This document shows, piece by piece, positions 9,119-18,019 of a stretch of DNA of 64,000 nucleotides (the stretch's first letter is position 1; every line of letters begins with the position of its first letter). This DNA comes from Pedobacter steynii (lineage in GTDB: Bacteria; Bacteroidota; Bacteroidia; Sphingobacteriales; Sphingobacteriaceae): the NCBI RefSeq assembly GCF_900103665.1, contig NZ_FNGY01000005.1, positions 404,641-468,640 on the forward strand, in the 5' to 3' direction. Position numbers and translations under genes: made by a program. Under the pieces are notes generated by a model that made no database searches, was not told the origin of the DNA, and saw nothing but the letters and a program-made list of their open reading frames with translations.

Positions 9119-10423
9119 TTATTCATTTAATGCTTCTTTAAAGACTTTTAATACCCTTTCTCTTGCAAAAGCATGCTCAACTATAGGTTGTACATGCTTT
9201 TGTTGTTTATAAGCAGGGAGCCAACGGTCGATGTATTTAAATTCAGGATCAAATTTTTTCGTTTGAAGTTCAGGATTGAAGATCCGGAAGTAAGGCGCTG
9301 CATCATTTCCGGAGCCGCAGGCCCATTGCCATCCGCCGATATTGCTGGCCATTTCATAATCCAGTAACTTTTCTGCAAAATAGGCTTCACCCCATCTCCA
9401 GTCGACCAAAAGATGTTTGGTCAGGAAACTGGCGACAATCATTCTGACCCGGTTGTGCATATAACCCGTCTTGTTCAATTGTCTCATTCCGGCATCTACG
9501 ATCGGGTAGCCTGTATTGCCCTGGCACCAGGCTTCAAATTCTGATTCGTCGTTTCTCCATTTTATGAGGTCATAAGCCGGTTTGAATGATTGGCTGACGG
9601 TATGTGGAAAGTGCCATAAGATCATCATATAGAAGTCTCTCCAGGCCAATTCAGACAGCCATTTTTCTGCTTTTTGAGCCAGTGCTGCCCTCGCGGCTTC
9701 CCGGATGCTGAGGGTGCCAAAACGAAGGTGAATACCCAGATAGGTGGTTGCATCCTCCGCAGGAAAATCTCTTTTGTCTTCATAAAGGTCCAGCTTGCTG
9801 CTGAAATCTTTTTTCGGGAAGTCCAGATCTGAGGTTTCAAATCCCATGTCAAAAAGTGAGGGTATTTCCTGAGGGGACAGCGGAAGGAAATTGCCGGCGT
9901 ATTTTTCTATCGGATAAGCTTTAACGTAGAATTCATTCAGTTTTTGCTGCCATTGCCGGAAGTAGGGTGTAAATACAGTGTAGGGCTTGCCATCTGCTTT
10001 GGTGATTTCATTTTTCTCGAAAATTACCTGGTCTTTGAAGGTATGGAAGCCGATCTGTTCGGACCGCAGGTATTCGGCGAGGGCATCATCCCTTTCCCGG
10101 GCATAAGGCTCATAATCATGGTTGGTGTATACTGATTTTACGGTATAACTGTTTAAGATTTCCGGCCATACCTCTTCAGGGCTGCCATATCTGGTTAAAA
10201 TGCTGCTTCCTGATTTTTGAAGCCTGGAATTTAGCGTATTTAGGGTTTGGTGGATAAAAGTTACTCTTGCATCTGTTTTATCCGTGAGCTTACTCAGAAT
10301 ATTTTTGTCAAAAATGAAAAGTAATAATACCGGGAAAGGACTTCGGAGTGCTTCATATAATGCGGCGTTGTCTTCGAGTCTTAAATCTCTTCGTAACCAG
10401 CAAATGTTAATTTCTGACTTCAT
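9119..10423 (-). CDS. phrB: Deoxyribodipyrimidine photolyase (class I CPD type)
   Basis: A 434-residue flavoprotein that uses blue light to split cyclobutane pyrimidine dimers. The N-terminal antenna (Rossmann-like) domain starts WLRRDLRLEDN. The C-terminal FAD-binding helical domain contains WLSELAWRDFY, GNTGYPIVDAGMRQL, GYMHNRVRMI and NIGGWQWACGSGNDAAPYF. The substrate-contact tryptophan and the FAD-binding region match E. coli PhrB. One difference stands out: the glutamate of the E. coli WREFY motif (Glu274) is aspartate here. It lies 65 bases downstream of the TIGR01777 epimerase gene, probably in one transcript, inside a cluster with a cryptochrome and a B12-type light regulator. Confidence 0.92.
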   Translation of the reverse strand: MKSEINICWLRRDLRLEDNAALYEALRSPFPVLLLFIFDKNILSKLTDKTDARVTFIHQTLNTLNSRLQKSGSSILTRYGSPEEVWPEILNSYTVKSVYTNHDYEPYARERDDALAEYLRSEQIGFHTFKDQVIFEKNEITKADGKPYTVFTPYFRQWQQKLNEFYVKAYPIEKYAGNFLPLSPQEIPSLFDMGFETSDLDFPKKDFSSKLDLYEDKRDFPAEDATTYLGIHLRFGTLSIREAARAALAQKAEKWLSELAWRDFYMMILWHFPHTVSQSFKPAYDLIKWRNDESEFEAWCQGNTGYPIVDAGMRQLNKTGYMHNRVRMIVASFLTKHLLVDWRWGEAYFAEKLLDYEMASNIGGWQWACGSGNDAAPYFRIFNPELQTKKFDPEFKYIDRWLPAYKQQKHVQPIVEHAFARERVLKVFKEALNE

Positions 10424-10488
10424 TATTTTAAAGGGTTGGGCGTATTTTGCTAAGTAGGTAAGGGCTAAATGTGTTAAATTGCCTGAGG

Positions 10489-11397
10489 TTAGACCTGGTA
10501 AATATCGGTTAAAGCATTTTCAAGTTGAAGGAATTTAAATTTAAAACCGGTATCCAGGATCTTTTGGGCGGAGGTATTGTTGCTGATCAGTGCAACGGAA
10601 CTCATTTCTCCCAGGATAAGTTTTAAAACGCCTTCCGGAACATTGATCGGCCATACCGGCCTGTGCAGTTTTTTAGCAATGGCTTTGCTGAGGTTGAGGT
10701 TACTCACCGGGAAAGGGGCGCAGATGTTATATGGGCCGGTCCACTGGTCATTTTCTACTGCGCTCAGAAACGCTTCCACTACATCATCGACGTGTATCCA
10801 TGGGACCCATTGTTTGCCGCTCCCTAGTCCGGCTCCAACAAAAAAACGGATGGGTTTGTCGAGCGCAGGGAGGGCCCCTTCATTCCTGGCGAGCACAAAA
10901 CCGATCCTGCATTTTACGATTCTCAGGCCCAAAGCTGCACCTTCGTCTACGGCGGCCTCCCATTGCCGGCAACATTCGGCAAGGAACCCTGTTCCGGCAG
11001 AACTTTCCTCAGTCAGGATTTGATCTCCACGATCTCCATAATAACCTACTGCCGAGGCGGAAATAAAGGCCTGAATGTCTGTTTGTTGTTCTTTTATCAG
11101 TTGGTAAAGGAGTTTTGCTGACAGTACCCTGCTGTCGATCAGTTTTTTCTTTCGGGCCGGGCTCCATTTCTTGCCAGCCACATTTTCTCCTGCCAGATGG
11201 ATGATCGTGTTTACTCCTTCCAGGCAGGCAGGGTCTATTTCCTGTTCGTAGACATTCCATAAAAAGACCTTAACATTTTCTATTGCAACAGGTTTCCTGG
11301 ATAGGACAGCGACAGTATGTCCTTTTTCCTGTAAAGCCCCGATTAGTTTTCTGCCAATCATCCCTGTGGCTCCGGTCATCAGAATGTGCTTATTCAT
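10489..11397 (-). CDS. TIGR01777-family NAD-dependent epimerase (SDR)
   Basis: A 302-residue extended short-chain dehydrogenase-like protein. The nucleotide-binding motif TGATGMIGRKL sits at the N-terminus, VNTIIHLAGENVAGKKW follows at about 65, SASAVGYYGDRGD carries the active-site tyrosine, and the C-terminal about 45 residues form the DUF1731 domain. Relatives include E. coli YfcH and plant/cyanobacterial SulA-like proteins. The biochemical role is not settled. In this window it is the promoter-proximal gene of the photolyase transcript and divergent from the cryptochrome gene, which suggests a light- or UV-linked function. Confidence 0.9.
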   Translation of the reverse strand: MNKHILMTGATGMIGRKLIGALQEKGHTVAVLSRKPVAIENVKVFLWNVYEQEIDPACLEGVNTIIHLAGENVAGKKWSPARKKKLIDSRVLSAKLLYQLIKEQQTDIQAFISASAVGYYGDRGDQILTEESSAGTGFLAECCRQWEAAVDEGAALGLRIVKCRIGFVLARNEGALPALDKPIRFFVGAGLGSGKQWVPWIHVDDVVEAFLSAVENDQWTGPYNICAPFPVSNLNLSKAIAKKLHRPVWPINVPEGVLKLILGEMSSVALISNNTSAQKILDTGFKFKFLQLENALTDIYQV

Positions 11398-11536
11398 AAT
11401 TTGTATAACCCCTTAACGGTATTTTAGTTTGGATTTAAGTCTTTTTCTTGTAAATGTTTGTTGCGCTTATGTAAATATTGCTTTATGCATTCGTACTAAG
11501 CTAAAAATTCGTATATTTTTGTGAATTATATACTTT
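11398..11536. promoter_or_regulatory. Divergent promoter region between the two light-repair transcripts
   Basis: This 139-base gap separates the epimerase-photolyase pair from the cryptochrome-merR pair. On the plus strand TATTTTTG at 11514-11521 is a good -7 box, giving a start near 11527 and a leader of about 10 bases. No TTG lies at the expected -33 distance, so the promoter may need an activator. TTTGTTG at 11457-11463 resembles half-sites in the array upstream of the merR gene. Shared control by that regulator is a guess. Confidence 0.4.
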
Positions 11537-12838
11537 ATGTCCCCCTCATTAATGAAGTCTAAAAGAATATTAGTTTGGTTTAGAAATGATCTTCGATTAC
11601 ACGACAATGAAATGTTGGTTGAAGCCATTGCAAAATCCGACAGTATTTTGCCGGTTTATTTTTTTGATCCTCATTATTTTCAGCCCACCATATTTGAAAC
11701 GGACAAGACCGGGGTACACCGGGCAAAGTTTCTGTTGGAGAGTGTTGCGGCATTAAGAATGGCTTTTCAAAAACTGGGTGGCGATGTTTTACTGATGATG
11801 GGAAGTCCGGAAGAGCTAATGGCCAGACTGGTGGAAGACTACGAAATATCCGAAGTTTACCATCACCGTGAAGTGGCACCGGAAGAGACCTTAATTTCTA
11901 CTAAAGTCGAAGATCTTTTATGGAAGCTTAAAATCAACTTAAAACATTTCATCGGACATACCTTATATAATAAAGAAGACCTTCCCTTTCCTATTAAGGA
12001 TATTCCCGATGTATTTGCCCAGTTTAAAAAGAAAACAGAGCGTGATGCCATCGTGAAATCCTGCTTTTTATCTCCTGAGGAGATCTCTTTTGTAGAGAAC
12101 GAAGATTGGGGGCTGCTTCCTTCGCTTGAAGACTTGGGTTTTGATGCCGCTATTCCTATTCCTGAGCAGTCATTTTCGGGTGGAGAGGATGCAGGTCTGG
12201 AACACCTGAAAGCATTGTTGGAAGAGGGTGCTGATATTTACCTGAAACCGGTGAAACATAGTCCTGATAAACCTGGTTTTTCTTCCAGATTATCGGGCTG
12301 GCTGTCTTTAGGCTGCCTGTCGCCAAGAAAGGTGTATTGGTTGGTAAAGGAAGCAGAGGCTACTTTTGGAGGAAATGCAAATTTCAACCAGATCCTCCTG
12401 GGTTTATTGTGGCGGGATTATTTCAGGTTTATGTTCAAAAAACATGGAATTGAATTTTTCCAGGAAGCTGATTTTGAAAAGGAATTGTTTTCTGTCGCCG
12501 ATAACGAAAACCCTGCATTGCAAAAATGGAAGGCTGGAAATACCGGACATGCCATGATTGACAAATACATGCATGAATTAAATGAATTTGGTTTCATTCC
12601 GCATACAGGACGCTTGTTGGTGGCGACTTTCCTGGTTCATGTCTTAAAGGTTCACTGGACCAATGGAGCGATCTATTTTGAGGATAAACTCATTGATTAC
12701 GCACCGGCGAGTAACTGGGGGAACTGGGCAAATGTGGCAGGAGTAGGGAAAGATGCAAAATCAAAAAACAGCTTCGATCTGGATAAGCAAATAAAAATTC
12801 TGGAAACGGCTGTCTCCGATGCAGCGTCGATGGCTTAA
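11537..12838 (+). CDS. DASH-type cryptochrome / photolyase
   Basis: A 433-residue member of the photolyase/cryptochrome superfamily. The N-terminal antenna domain begins LVWFRNDLRLHDNEMLVEA. The FAD domain has RLSGWLSLGCLSPRKVYW, LLWRDYFRFMF and NWGNWANVAGVGKD, the last resembling the NYGNW..AGVGND signature of DASH cryptochromes. The usual NRGRQ motif is replaced by HTGRL, so it is a divergent member. DASH proteins repair CPDs in single-stranded DNA and may act as light sensors. The start at 11537 fits the -7 box; a second ATG at 11552 is possible. The merR/B12 gene follows 110 bases downstream. Confidence 0.85.
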   Translation: MSPSLMKSKRILVWFRNDLRLHDNEMLVEAIAKSDSILPVYFFDPHYFQPTIFETDKTGVHRAKFLLESVAALRMAFQKLGGDVLLMMGSPEELMARLVEDYEISEVYHHREVAPEETLISTKVEDLLWKLKINLKHFIGHTLYNKEDLPFPIKDIPDVFAQFKKKTERDAIVKSCFLSPEEISFVENEDWGLLPSLEDLGFDAAIPIPEQSFSGGEDAGLEHLKALLEEGADIYLKPVKHSPDKPGFSSRLSGWLSLGCLSPRKVYWLVKEAEATFGGNANFNQILLGLLWRDYFRFMFKKHGIEFFQEADFEKELFSVADNENPALQKWKAGNTGHAMIDKYMHELNEFGFIPHTGRLLVATFLVHVLKVHWTNGAIYFEDKLIDYAPASNWGNWANVAGVGKDAKSKNSFDLDKQIKILETAVSDAASMA

Positions 12839-12892
12839 AATCATTCCGTAAACTGCTTTAACAGGCCCTTTCGCGTTTATTTTTAATAAAAA

Positions 12893-12948
12893 TTAAACAA
12901 AAATTGTTTTTTAAACAAAGTTGTTTAACATTTGTTGTAAACAATAAC
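12893..12948 (+). promoter_or_regulatory. Half-site array upstream of the B12-type MerR regulator
   Basis: Three inverted pairs of the same half-site follow each other. TTAAACAA at 12893-12900 faces an imperfect TTGTTTTT at 12904-12911. TTAAACAA (12911-12918) and TTGTTTAA (12921-12928) form a perfect pair around AG. TTGTT (12932-12936) and AACAA (12940-12944) face each other around GTA. The array ends four bases before the GTG start. CarH-type regulators bind as tetramers to several half-sites, so this is a plausible self-operator. No strict TAnnTTTG box is present, only TAACATTTG at 12926-12934 with a three-base gap. Confidence 0.5.
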
Positions 12949-13827
12949 GTGAGGAAATTTTCAATAAGTGATATAGAGGGGCTCATTGGGATTAAAGCAC
13001 ATACGATCAGAGCCTGGGAGATAAGATACAATCTGGTGCCACCTAAGAGAACACCCACAAACATTCGTTTCTACGATGAGGACGATTTAAAAATGCTGCT
13101 CAATATTGTGGCCCTGAACGAGAATGGCTATAAAATAAGCCGGATCGCGAAGATGACCCACAAACAGATCTCCGATCTGGTTACCCAGTTAAAGTCCGAC
13201 TGGAGTAATGATTCCGTACAGATGTTAAGTCTTTCCAATGCTACGATCGCTTACGATGAAGTCGAGTTTTCTGAAGTATTGGGAAAATGCATTGAAGAGA
13301 TGGGGCTGGTTAAAACGATGGATGTTGTCCTTTTCCCTTTCATGAAAAGAGTAGGGATGTTGTGGCAAACCGGGACGATTGATCCTTCTCACGAACACTT
13401 TGCTTCCAACCTGATCCGCGACCGCATCATTGTGGAAATCGATAAAGTGGAGAAACCTGAGAAAGCTGAAGTGAAAAGGTTCCTGCTTTTTCTTCCTGAA
13501 GCCGAAATGCATGAAACTGGCCTGCTTTTTGCCAGATACCTATTGAAAAGGTGTGGTCATGATACCCTGTATCTGGGATCAGAAATACCTTATACAGATC
13601 TTAAAAAAGTGGTGGAATCCTATCAGCCGGATTTCGCTTTTATTGTTTTAACTTCTTTAAATCTGGGTAAAGACATCAATAAAATCATAGGTAAAGTTAT
13701 GGACAATCTGAATGTTCCTTTGTTAGTTGCAGGTAGTTTAATCTCTGAATTTGATATCCTTGTGAAGGATCAGCTGACGCCGTTAAAGAATGTCTGTGAT
13801 ATGACCGATTTTTTGGAAGATTTATAA
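12949..13827 (+). CDS. MerR-family regulator with CarH/LitR-like B12 photosensor domain
   Basis: A 292-residue protein. I start it at GTG 12949 (RKFSISDIEGLIG), because the frame upstream (to TTG 12904) reads through the operator array and gives no recognisable sequence. Residues 1-70 are a MerR winged helix. About 90-165 is the helical B12-cap domain with the CarH signature W-x9-E-H (W139, E149, H150). About 170-292 is a cobalamin-binding Rossmann domain with E-x-H-x-x-G, where H188 would be the lower axial ligand. In CarH, adenosylcobalamin holds a DNA-binding tetramer that light breaks apart. Neighbouring photolyase and cryptochrome genes support a light-response role. Confidence 0.88.
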   Translation: MRKFSISDIEGLIGIKAHTIRAWEIRYNLVPPKRTPTNIRFYDEDDLKMLLNIVALNENGYKISRIAKMTHKQISDLVTQLKSDWSNDSVQMLSLSNATIAYDEVEFSEVLGKCIEEMGLVKTMDVVLFPFMKRVGMLWQTGTIDPSHEHFASNLIRDRIIVEIDKVEKPEKAEVKRFLLFLPEAEMHETGLLFARYLLKRCGHDTLYLGSEIPYTDLKKVVESYQPDFAFIVLTSLNLGKDINKIIGKVMDNLNVPLLVAGSLISEFDILVKDQLTPLKNVCDMTDFLEDL

Positions 13828-13833
13828 AGAAAA

Positions 13834-13866
13834 TTGCCTGATTTAATAGGTAAAATCCTAATTTTG
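13834..13866 (+). promoter_or_regulatory. Promoter of sucAB
   Basis: TTG at 13834-13836, a 22-base spacer and TAATTTTG at 13859-13866. Predicted start near 13871, giving a leader of about 20 bases before the sucA ATG at 13893. Confidence 0.5.
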
Positions 13867-13892
13867 CATCACTTATAGCATATTCACACATA

Positions 13893-16688
13893 ATGGATAA
13901 TTTATCTTATCTCAACGGCGCAAATGCCGAATACATAGAGTCCCTTTATCAAACTTTTAAAGAAGATCCCAATTCGGTTGAATTTGGTTGGCAGAAATTT
14001 TTTGAAGGCTTCGACTTCGGCAGCGGTTCGGCCCCGGCATCAGTAGGAGAAGAAACCCCTGAGCATTTCTTAAAGGAGGTTAGTGTTTTAAACATGATCA
14101 ACGGTTACCGTCAGCGTGGCCACCTGTTTACACATACCAACCCGGTTAGAGAAAGACGTCAGCACCTTCCAACACTGGACCTGGAAAACTTCAAATTATC
14201 AGCGGCCGATCTTGATACGGTATTTAATTCAGGTGTTGAGCTGGGCATCGGCGCAGCGAAGCTGAGTGATATTGTTGCTTTCTTAAAGCAGACTTATTGC
14301 CGTTCAATAGGTGCAGAATATAAATATGTCCGTACACCGGAGGTATTGTCCTGGATAGAGCACAAAATGGAAAGTGTTCGCAACACACCAAATTTCTCTA
14401 TTGAGGAAAAACAAAGAATCCTGAAAAAACTGAACCAGGCGGTAAGTTTTGAAAATTTCCTTGGAACGAAGTTCCTTGGTCAGAAACGTTTTTCCCTGGA
14501 GGGTGCAGAGGCTTTAATCCCTGCATTGGATTCCGTGATTGAAAAAGGTTCGGAACTGGGCATCGAAGAGTTTGTGATCGGAATGGCGCATCGCGGAAGG
14601 CTGAACGTTTTGGCCAACATTATGCAAAAAACCTATAAGGACATCTTTGCCGAGTTTGAAGGTAAAGGCTATAGTGCGGCATCACCTTTTGGTGGTGACG
14701 TAAAATACCATTTAGGTTATTCTACTGATGTAACCACCAATAATGGAAAAAGTGTCCACCTGAGTTTATGCCCTAACCCATCCCACCTGGAAACTGTGAA
14801 CGGAGTGGTAGAAGGAATGACCAGATCTAAAATAGATTTTAAATACGGTGGTGATGATGCGCGTATCGCACCAATCCTGATTCACGGTGATGCTTCTGTT
14901 GCCGGTCAGGGTATCGTATATGAAGTGATTCAGATGGCTGGCTTAGATGGTTACAAAACCGGAGGAACCATTCACCTGATCATCAATAACCAGATTGGTT
15001 TTACCACCAATTTTAAAGATGCACGTTCGAGTACCTATTGTACAGATATCGCTAAAGTAACTTTATCACCGGTTTTCCATGTAAATGGCGACGATGTAGA
15101 GGCACTGGTTTATGCGATTAACCTGGCAATGGAATACCGTCAGAAATATAAAAATGATGTCTTCATTGATATTTTATGTTACCGCAGGTTCGGGCATAAT
15201 GAATCTGACGAACCTAAGTTCACGCAACCTTTGTTGTATAAAGCAATAGAGCAACATGCCAACCCGCGTGACCTTTATATTCAACAGCTAATCAAAGAAG
15301 GTACGCTGCAGGAAAGCGAGGCAAAAGAAATGGAAAAAGAATTCCGTGGTATTTTGCAGGAACGCCTGAATGAAGCGAAAGAGATTACTTCTACTTATCA
15401 GGATGTTAAATTTGGTGGTGCCTGGGCAGATATGCGTCTGGCTACGGTACAGGATTTTGAAACTTCTCCAAATACAGCCGTTAAGAAAACGACTTTGCTG
15501 GAAGTGGCAAAAAGAATCAGCAGCCTGCCTTCAGATAAAAAGTTCTTCAAGAAGATTGAGAAACTTTTTGATGAGCGCAGCAAAATGGCAAATACGACTC
15601 ATGTATTTGACTGGGCGATGGGTGAGCAACTGGCCTATGGTACTTTGCTTACAGAAGGAAAACGGGTTCGTTTAAGCGGACAGGATGTGGAAAGAGGTAC
15701 TTTCTCTCATCGCCATGCGGTATTGACTTTGGAAGATTCTGAAGAGGAGTACATCCCGTTGGCGCATGTTTCTGATCAACAGGCACCTTTCGATATTTAC
15801 AACTCACATTTATCGGAATATGGGGTATTGGGTTTTGAATATGGTTATGCCATGGCGAATCCTAATGCATTGACGATCTGGGAAGCGCAATTTGGAGATT
15901 TCTTCAATGGTGCCCAAATTGTGATTGACCAATATATTGCCAGTGCAGAAACGAAATGGCAGCGTGAAAATGGTTTGGTGATGTTATTGCCACATGGCTA
16001 TGAAGGACAAGGTCCTGAGCATTCATCGGCACGTATTGAGCGCTTTATGGAGCTTTGTGCAGATTACAACATGCAGGTAACGAACTGTACCACTCCGGCG
16101 AATTTCTTCCATGCGATCCGCAGACAATTTAAACGTGATTTCAGAAAGCCATTGGTGGTGTTTACACCTAAGAGTCTTTTGCGTCATCCGTTATGTGTTT
16201 CTAAACTGGAAGAGTTTACAGACAATAAGTTCCAGGAAGTGATCGACGATGCAAATGTGAAAGCAGCATCAGTAAACAGGGTATTGTTCTGTAGCGGTAA
16301 GATCTATTATGAGTTGTTGGAAAAACAACAAAAAGATCAGATCAAAGATGTGGCTATCGTAAGGGTAGAGCAACTGTACCCAACTCCGTTAGCGCAAATG
16401 GAAGCAGTATATAAGAAATATAAAAATGCTAAAGAAGCCGTTTGGGTTCAGGAAGAGCCTGAAAACATGGGTGCATGGCCATATTTGCTACGCAGATTAA
16501 GAAAAACTACCTTTAATGATATTGAAGTGATCTCAAGAAAGGAAAGCAGCAGTACTGCATCAGGTTTTGCAAGACAACATGCGGATCAGCAAGCATATAT
16601 TTTGGCAAAAGCTTTCGAAATGCCGGTAACGGAAACAGAGAAAGAGATTGCTAAGAAGTCTGTGAGTAAAGTTTATAATGTAGATTAG
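13893..16688 (+). CDS. sucA: 2-oxoglutarate dehydrogenase E1 component
   Basis: A 931-residue thiamine-diphosphate enzyme that decarboxylates 2-oxoglutarate and transfers the succinyl group to the lipoyl arm of E2. The N-terminal E2-binding segment starts LNGANAEYIESLYQTFKEDP. The thiamine-binding core has GMAHRGRLNVLAN, LIHGDASVAGQG and NNQIGFTT. The transketolase-like pyrimidine domain has HVSDQQAPFDIYNS, and MLLPHGYEGQGPEHSSAR follows. Length and domain order match SucA/OdhA. sucB follows after 19 bases; the E3 subunit gene lpdA is 4.6 kb downstream. Confidence 0.97.
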   Translation: MDNLSYLNGANAEYIESLYQTFKEDPNSVEFGWQKFFEGFDFGSGSAPASVGEETPEHFLKEVSVLNMINGYRQRGHLFTHTNPVRERRQHLPTLDLENFKLSAADLDTVFNSGVELGIGAAKLSDIVAFLKQTYCRSIGAEYKYVRTPEVLSWIEHKMESVRNTPNFSIEEKQRILKKLNQAVSFENFLGTKFLGQKRFSLEGAEALIPALDSVIEKGSELGIEEFVIGMAHRGRLNVLANIMQKTYKDIFAEFEGKGYSAASPFGGDVKYHLGYSTDVTTNNGKSVHLSLCPNPSHLETVNGVVEGMTRSKIDFKYGGDDARIAPILIHGDASVAGQGIVYEVIQMAGLDGYKTGGTIHLIINNQIGFTTNFKDARSSTYCTDIAKVTLSPVFHVNGDDVEALVYAINLAMEYRQKYKNDVFIDILCYRRFGHNESDEPKFTQPLLYKAIEQHANPRDLYIQQLIKEGTLQESEAKEMEKEFRGILQERLNEAKEITSTYQDVKFGGAWADMRLATVQDFETSPNTAVKKTTLLEVAKRISSLPSDKKFFKKIEKLFDERSKMANTTHVFDWAMGEQLAYGTLLTEGKRVRLSGQDVERGTFSHRHAVLTLEDSEEEYIPLAHVSDQQAPFDIYNSHLSEYGVLGFEYGYAMANPNALTIWEAQFGDFFNGAQIVIDQYIASAETKWQRENGLVMLLPHGYEGQGPEHSSARIERFMELCADYNMQVTNCTTPANFFHAIRRQFKRDFRKPLVVFTPKSLLRHPLCVSKLEEFTDNKFQEVIDDANVKAASVNRVLFCSGKIYYELLEKQQKDQIKDVAIVRVEQLYPTPLAQMEAVYKKYKNAKEAVWVQEEPENMGAWPYLLRRLRKTTFNDIEVISRKESSSTASGFARQHADQQAYILAKAFEMPVTETEKEIAKKSVSKVYNVD

Positions 16689-16707
16689 AAAATATAATAC
16701 ATCAGTT

Positions 16708-17937
16708 ATGAGTATAGAAATAAAAGTTCCGCCGGTAGGCGAGTCAATCACCGAAGTTGTTTTATCACGTTGGGTGAAAAATGATGGGGATGCAGTAGAA
16801 ATGGATGAGGTAATTGCGGAATTGGAATCTGATAAAGCAACTTTTGAATTAACTGCAGAACAGGCCGGAACTTTAAGGACAGTGGCTAGTGAAGGCGATA
16901 CATTGGCTATAGGTGCAGTAGTTTGTAAAATTGAAGACGGCGGTGCTGCTCCTAAATCTAAAGAAGCACCTGCAGCACCTGCGGCAGAAAAGGCTGCTGT
17001 TGCTGAAGACAAAAAGTCTGCTCCTGTAGCAGAGAAATCTGGAGACAGCTATGCAACAGGTACTCCATCACCTTCGGCAGGAAAAATTCTTGCAGAAAAA
17101 GGTGTTGATGCCGGATCGGTAAAAGGATCAGGTGTTGATGGAAGAATCACTAAAGAAGATGCATTAAATGCGGAAAAAGCACAGCCTAAGGCTGCTGCCC
17201 CTGCAGCTGCAGCAGTTGTTGCCCCGGTTGCGGGTGCAAGAAATGAGCGCAGACAAAAAATGTCGCCACTACGCAAAACAGTTGCAAAACGTTTGGTAGC
17301 AGTGAAAAATGAAACGGCAATGTTAACTACTTTTAACGAAGTAAACATGAAGCCGATCATGGATCTTCGTGGAAAATATAAAGATCAGTTTAAAGAAAAA
17401 TATGGTGTTGGTTTAGGCTTCATGAGTTTCTTTACCAAGGCTGTTTGTGAGGCAATGAAAGATTTCCCTGCAGTAAATGCAAGGATTGATGGCGAAGAAT
17501 TGGTTTACAATGATTTTGTAGACATCTCCATTGCGGTTTCTGCACCTAAAGGATTGGTTGTTCCAATTATCAGAAATGCAGAAAGCCTAACGCTTGCACA
17601 GATTGAAAAATCAGTGATTGAACTGGCTACCAAAGCCCGCGATAGCAAATTGACGATCGAAGAAATGACAGGTGGAACATTTACCATCACCAATGGCGGT
17701 GTATTTGGTTCAATGATGTCTACTCCAATCATCAATGCGCCTCAATCTGCGATCTTGGGAATGCACAATATCATTGAGCGCCCTATCGCTGAAAAAGGTG
17801 AAGTAGTGATCCGTCCGATGATGTATTTAGCATTGTCTTATGATCACCGCATCATTGACGGAAGAGAATCAGTTGGCTTCCTGGTAAGGGTAAAACAATT
17901 GCTGGAAGATCCTGCAAGATTGCTTTTAGGTGTATAG
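16708..17937 (+). CDS. sucB: Dihydrolipoyllysine-residue succinyltransferase (E2)
   Basis: A 409-residue E2 subunit. The lipoyl domain occupies residues 1-75, with the lipoylated lysine at position 43 in ESDKATFEL. An Ala/Pro/Lys-rich linker follows (about 78-118), then a peripheral-subunit-binding domain (about 120-155, TPSPSAGKILAEKGVD). A second Ala-rich linker leads to the catalytic acyltransferase domain (about 180-409) with SYDHRIIDGRES near the C-terminus, containing the active-site His and Asp. It forms the core of the 2-oxoglutarate dehydrogenase complex with SucA and LpdA. A bidirectional terminator follows. Confidence 0.97.
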   Translation: MSIEIKVPPVGESITEVVLSRWVKNDGDAVEMDEVIAELESDKATFELTAEQAGTLRTVASEGDTLAIGAVVCKIEDGGAAPKSKEAPAAPAAEKAAVAEDKKSAPVAEKSGDSYATGTPSPSAGKILAEKGVDAGSVKGSGVDGRITKEDALNAEKAQPKAAAPAAAAVVAPVAGARNERRQKMSPLRKTVAKRLVAVKNETAMLTTFNEVNMKPIMDLRGKYKDQFKEKYGVGLGFMSFFTKAVCEAMKDFPAVNARIDGEELVYNDFVDISIAVSAPKGLVVPIIRNAESLTLAQIEKSVIELATKARDSKLTIEEMTGGTFTITNGGVFGSMMSTPIINAPQSAILGMHNIIERPIAEKGEVVIRPMMYLALSYDHRIIDGRESVGFLVRVKQLLEDPARLLLGV

Positions 17938-17951
17938 TCAAGACTAAGCAT

Positions 17952-17990
17952 AAAAAAAATCCCCGGACGATGAGTCCGGGGATTTTTTTT
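17952..17990 (+). terminator. Bidirectional terminator between sucB and the DUF2807 gene
   Basis: An eight-A run, TCCCCGGAC, a GATGA loop, GTCCGGGGA and an eight-T run. The stem is 16 pairs if the A/T tracts are counted, and the symmetry lets it serve both convergent genes. Confidence 0.92.
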
Positions 17991-18019
17991 ATACCTGATT
18001 TTTAACGTAGATACTTCTT

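Noticed and set aside
12904..12948. Longer reading of the MerR/B12 gene from TTG
   Set aside because: It translates the operator array; the MerR domain begins at GTG 12949.
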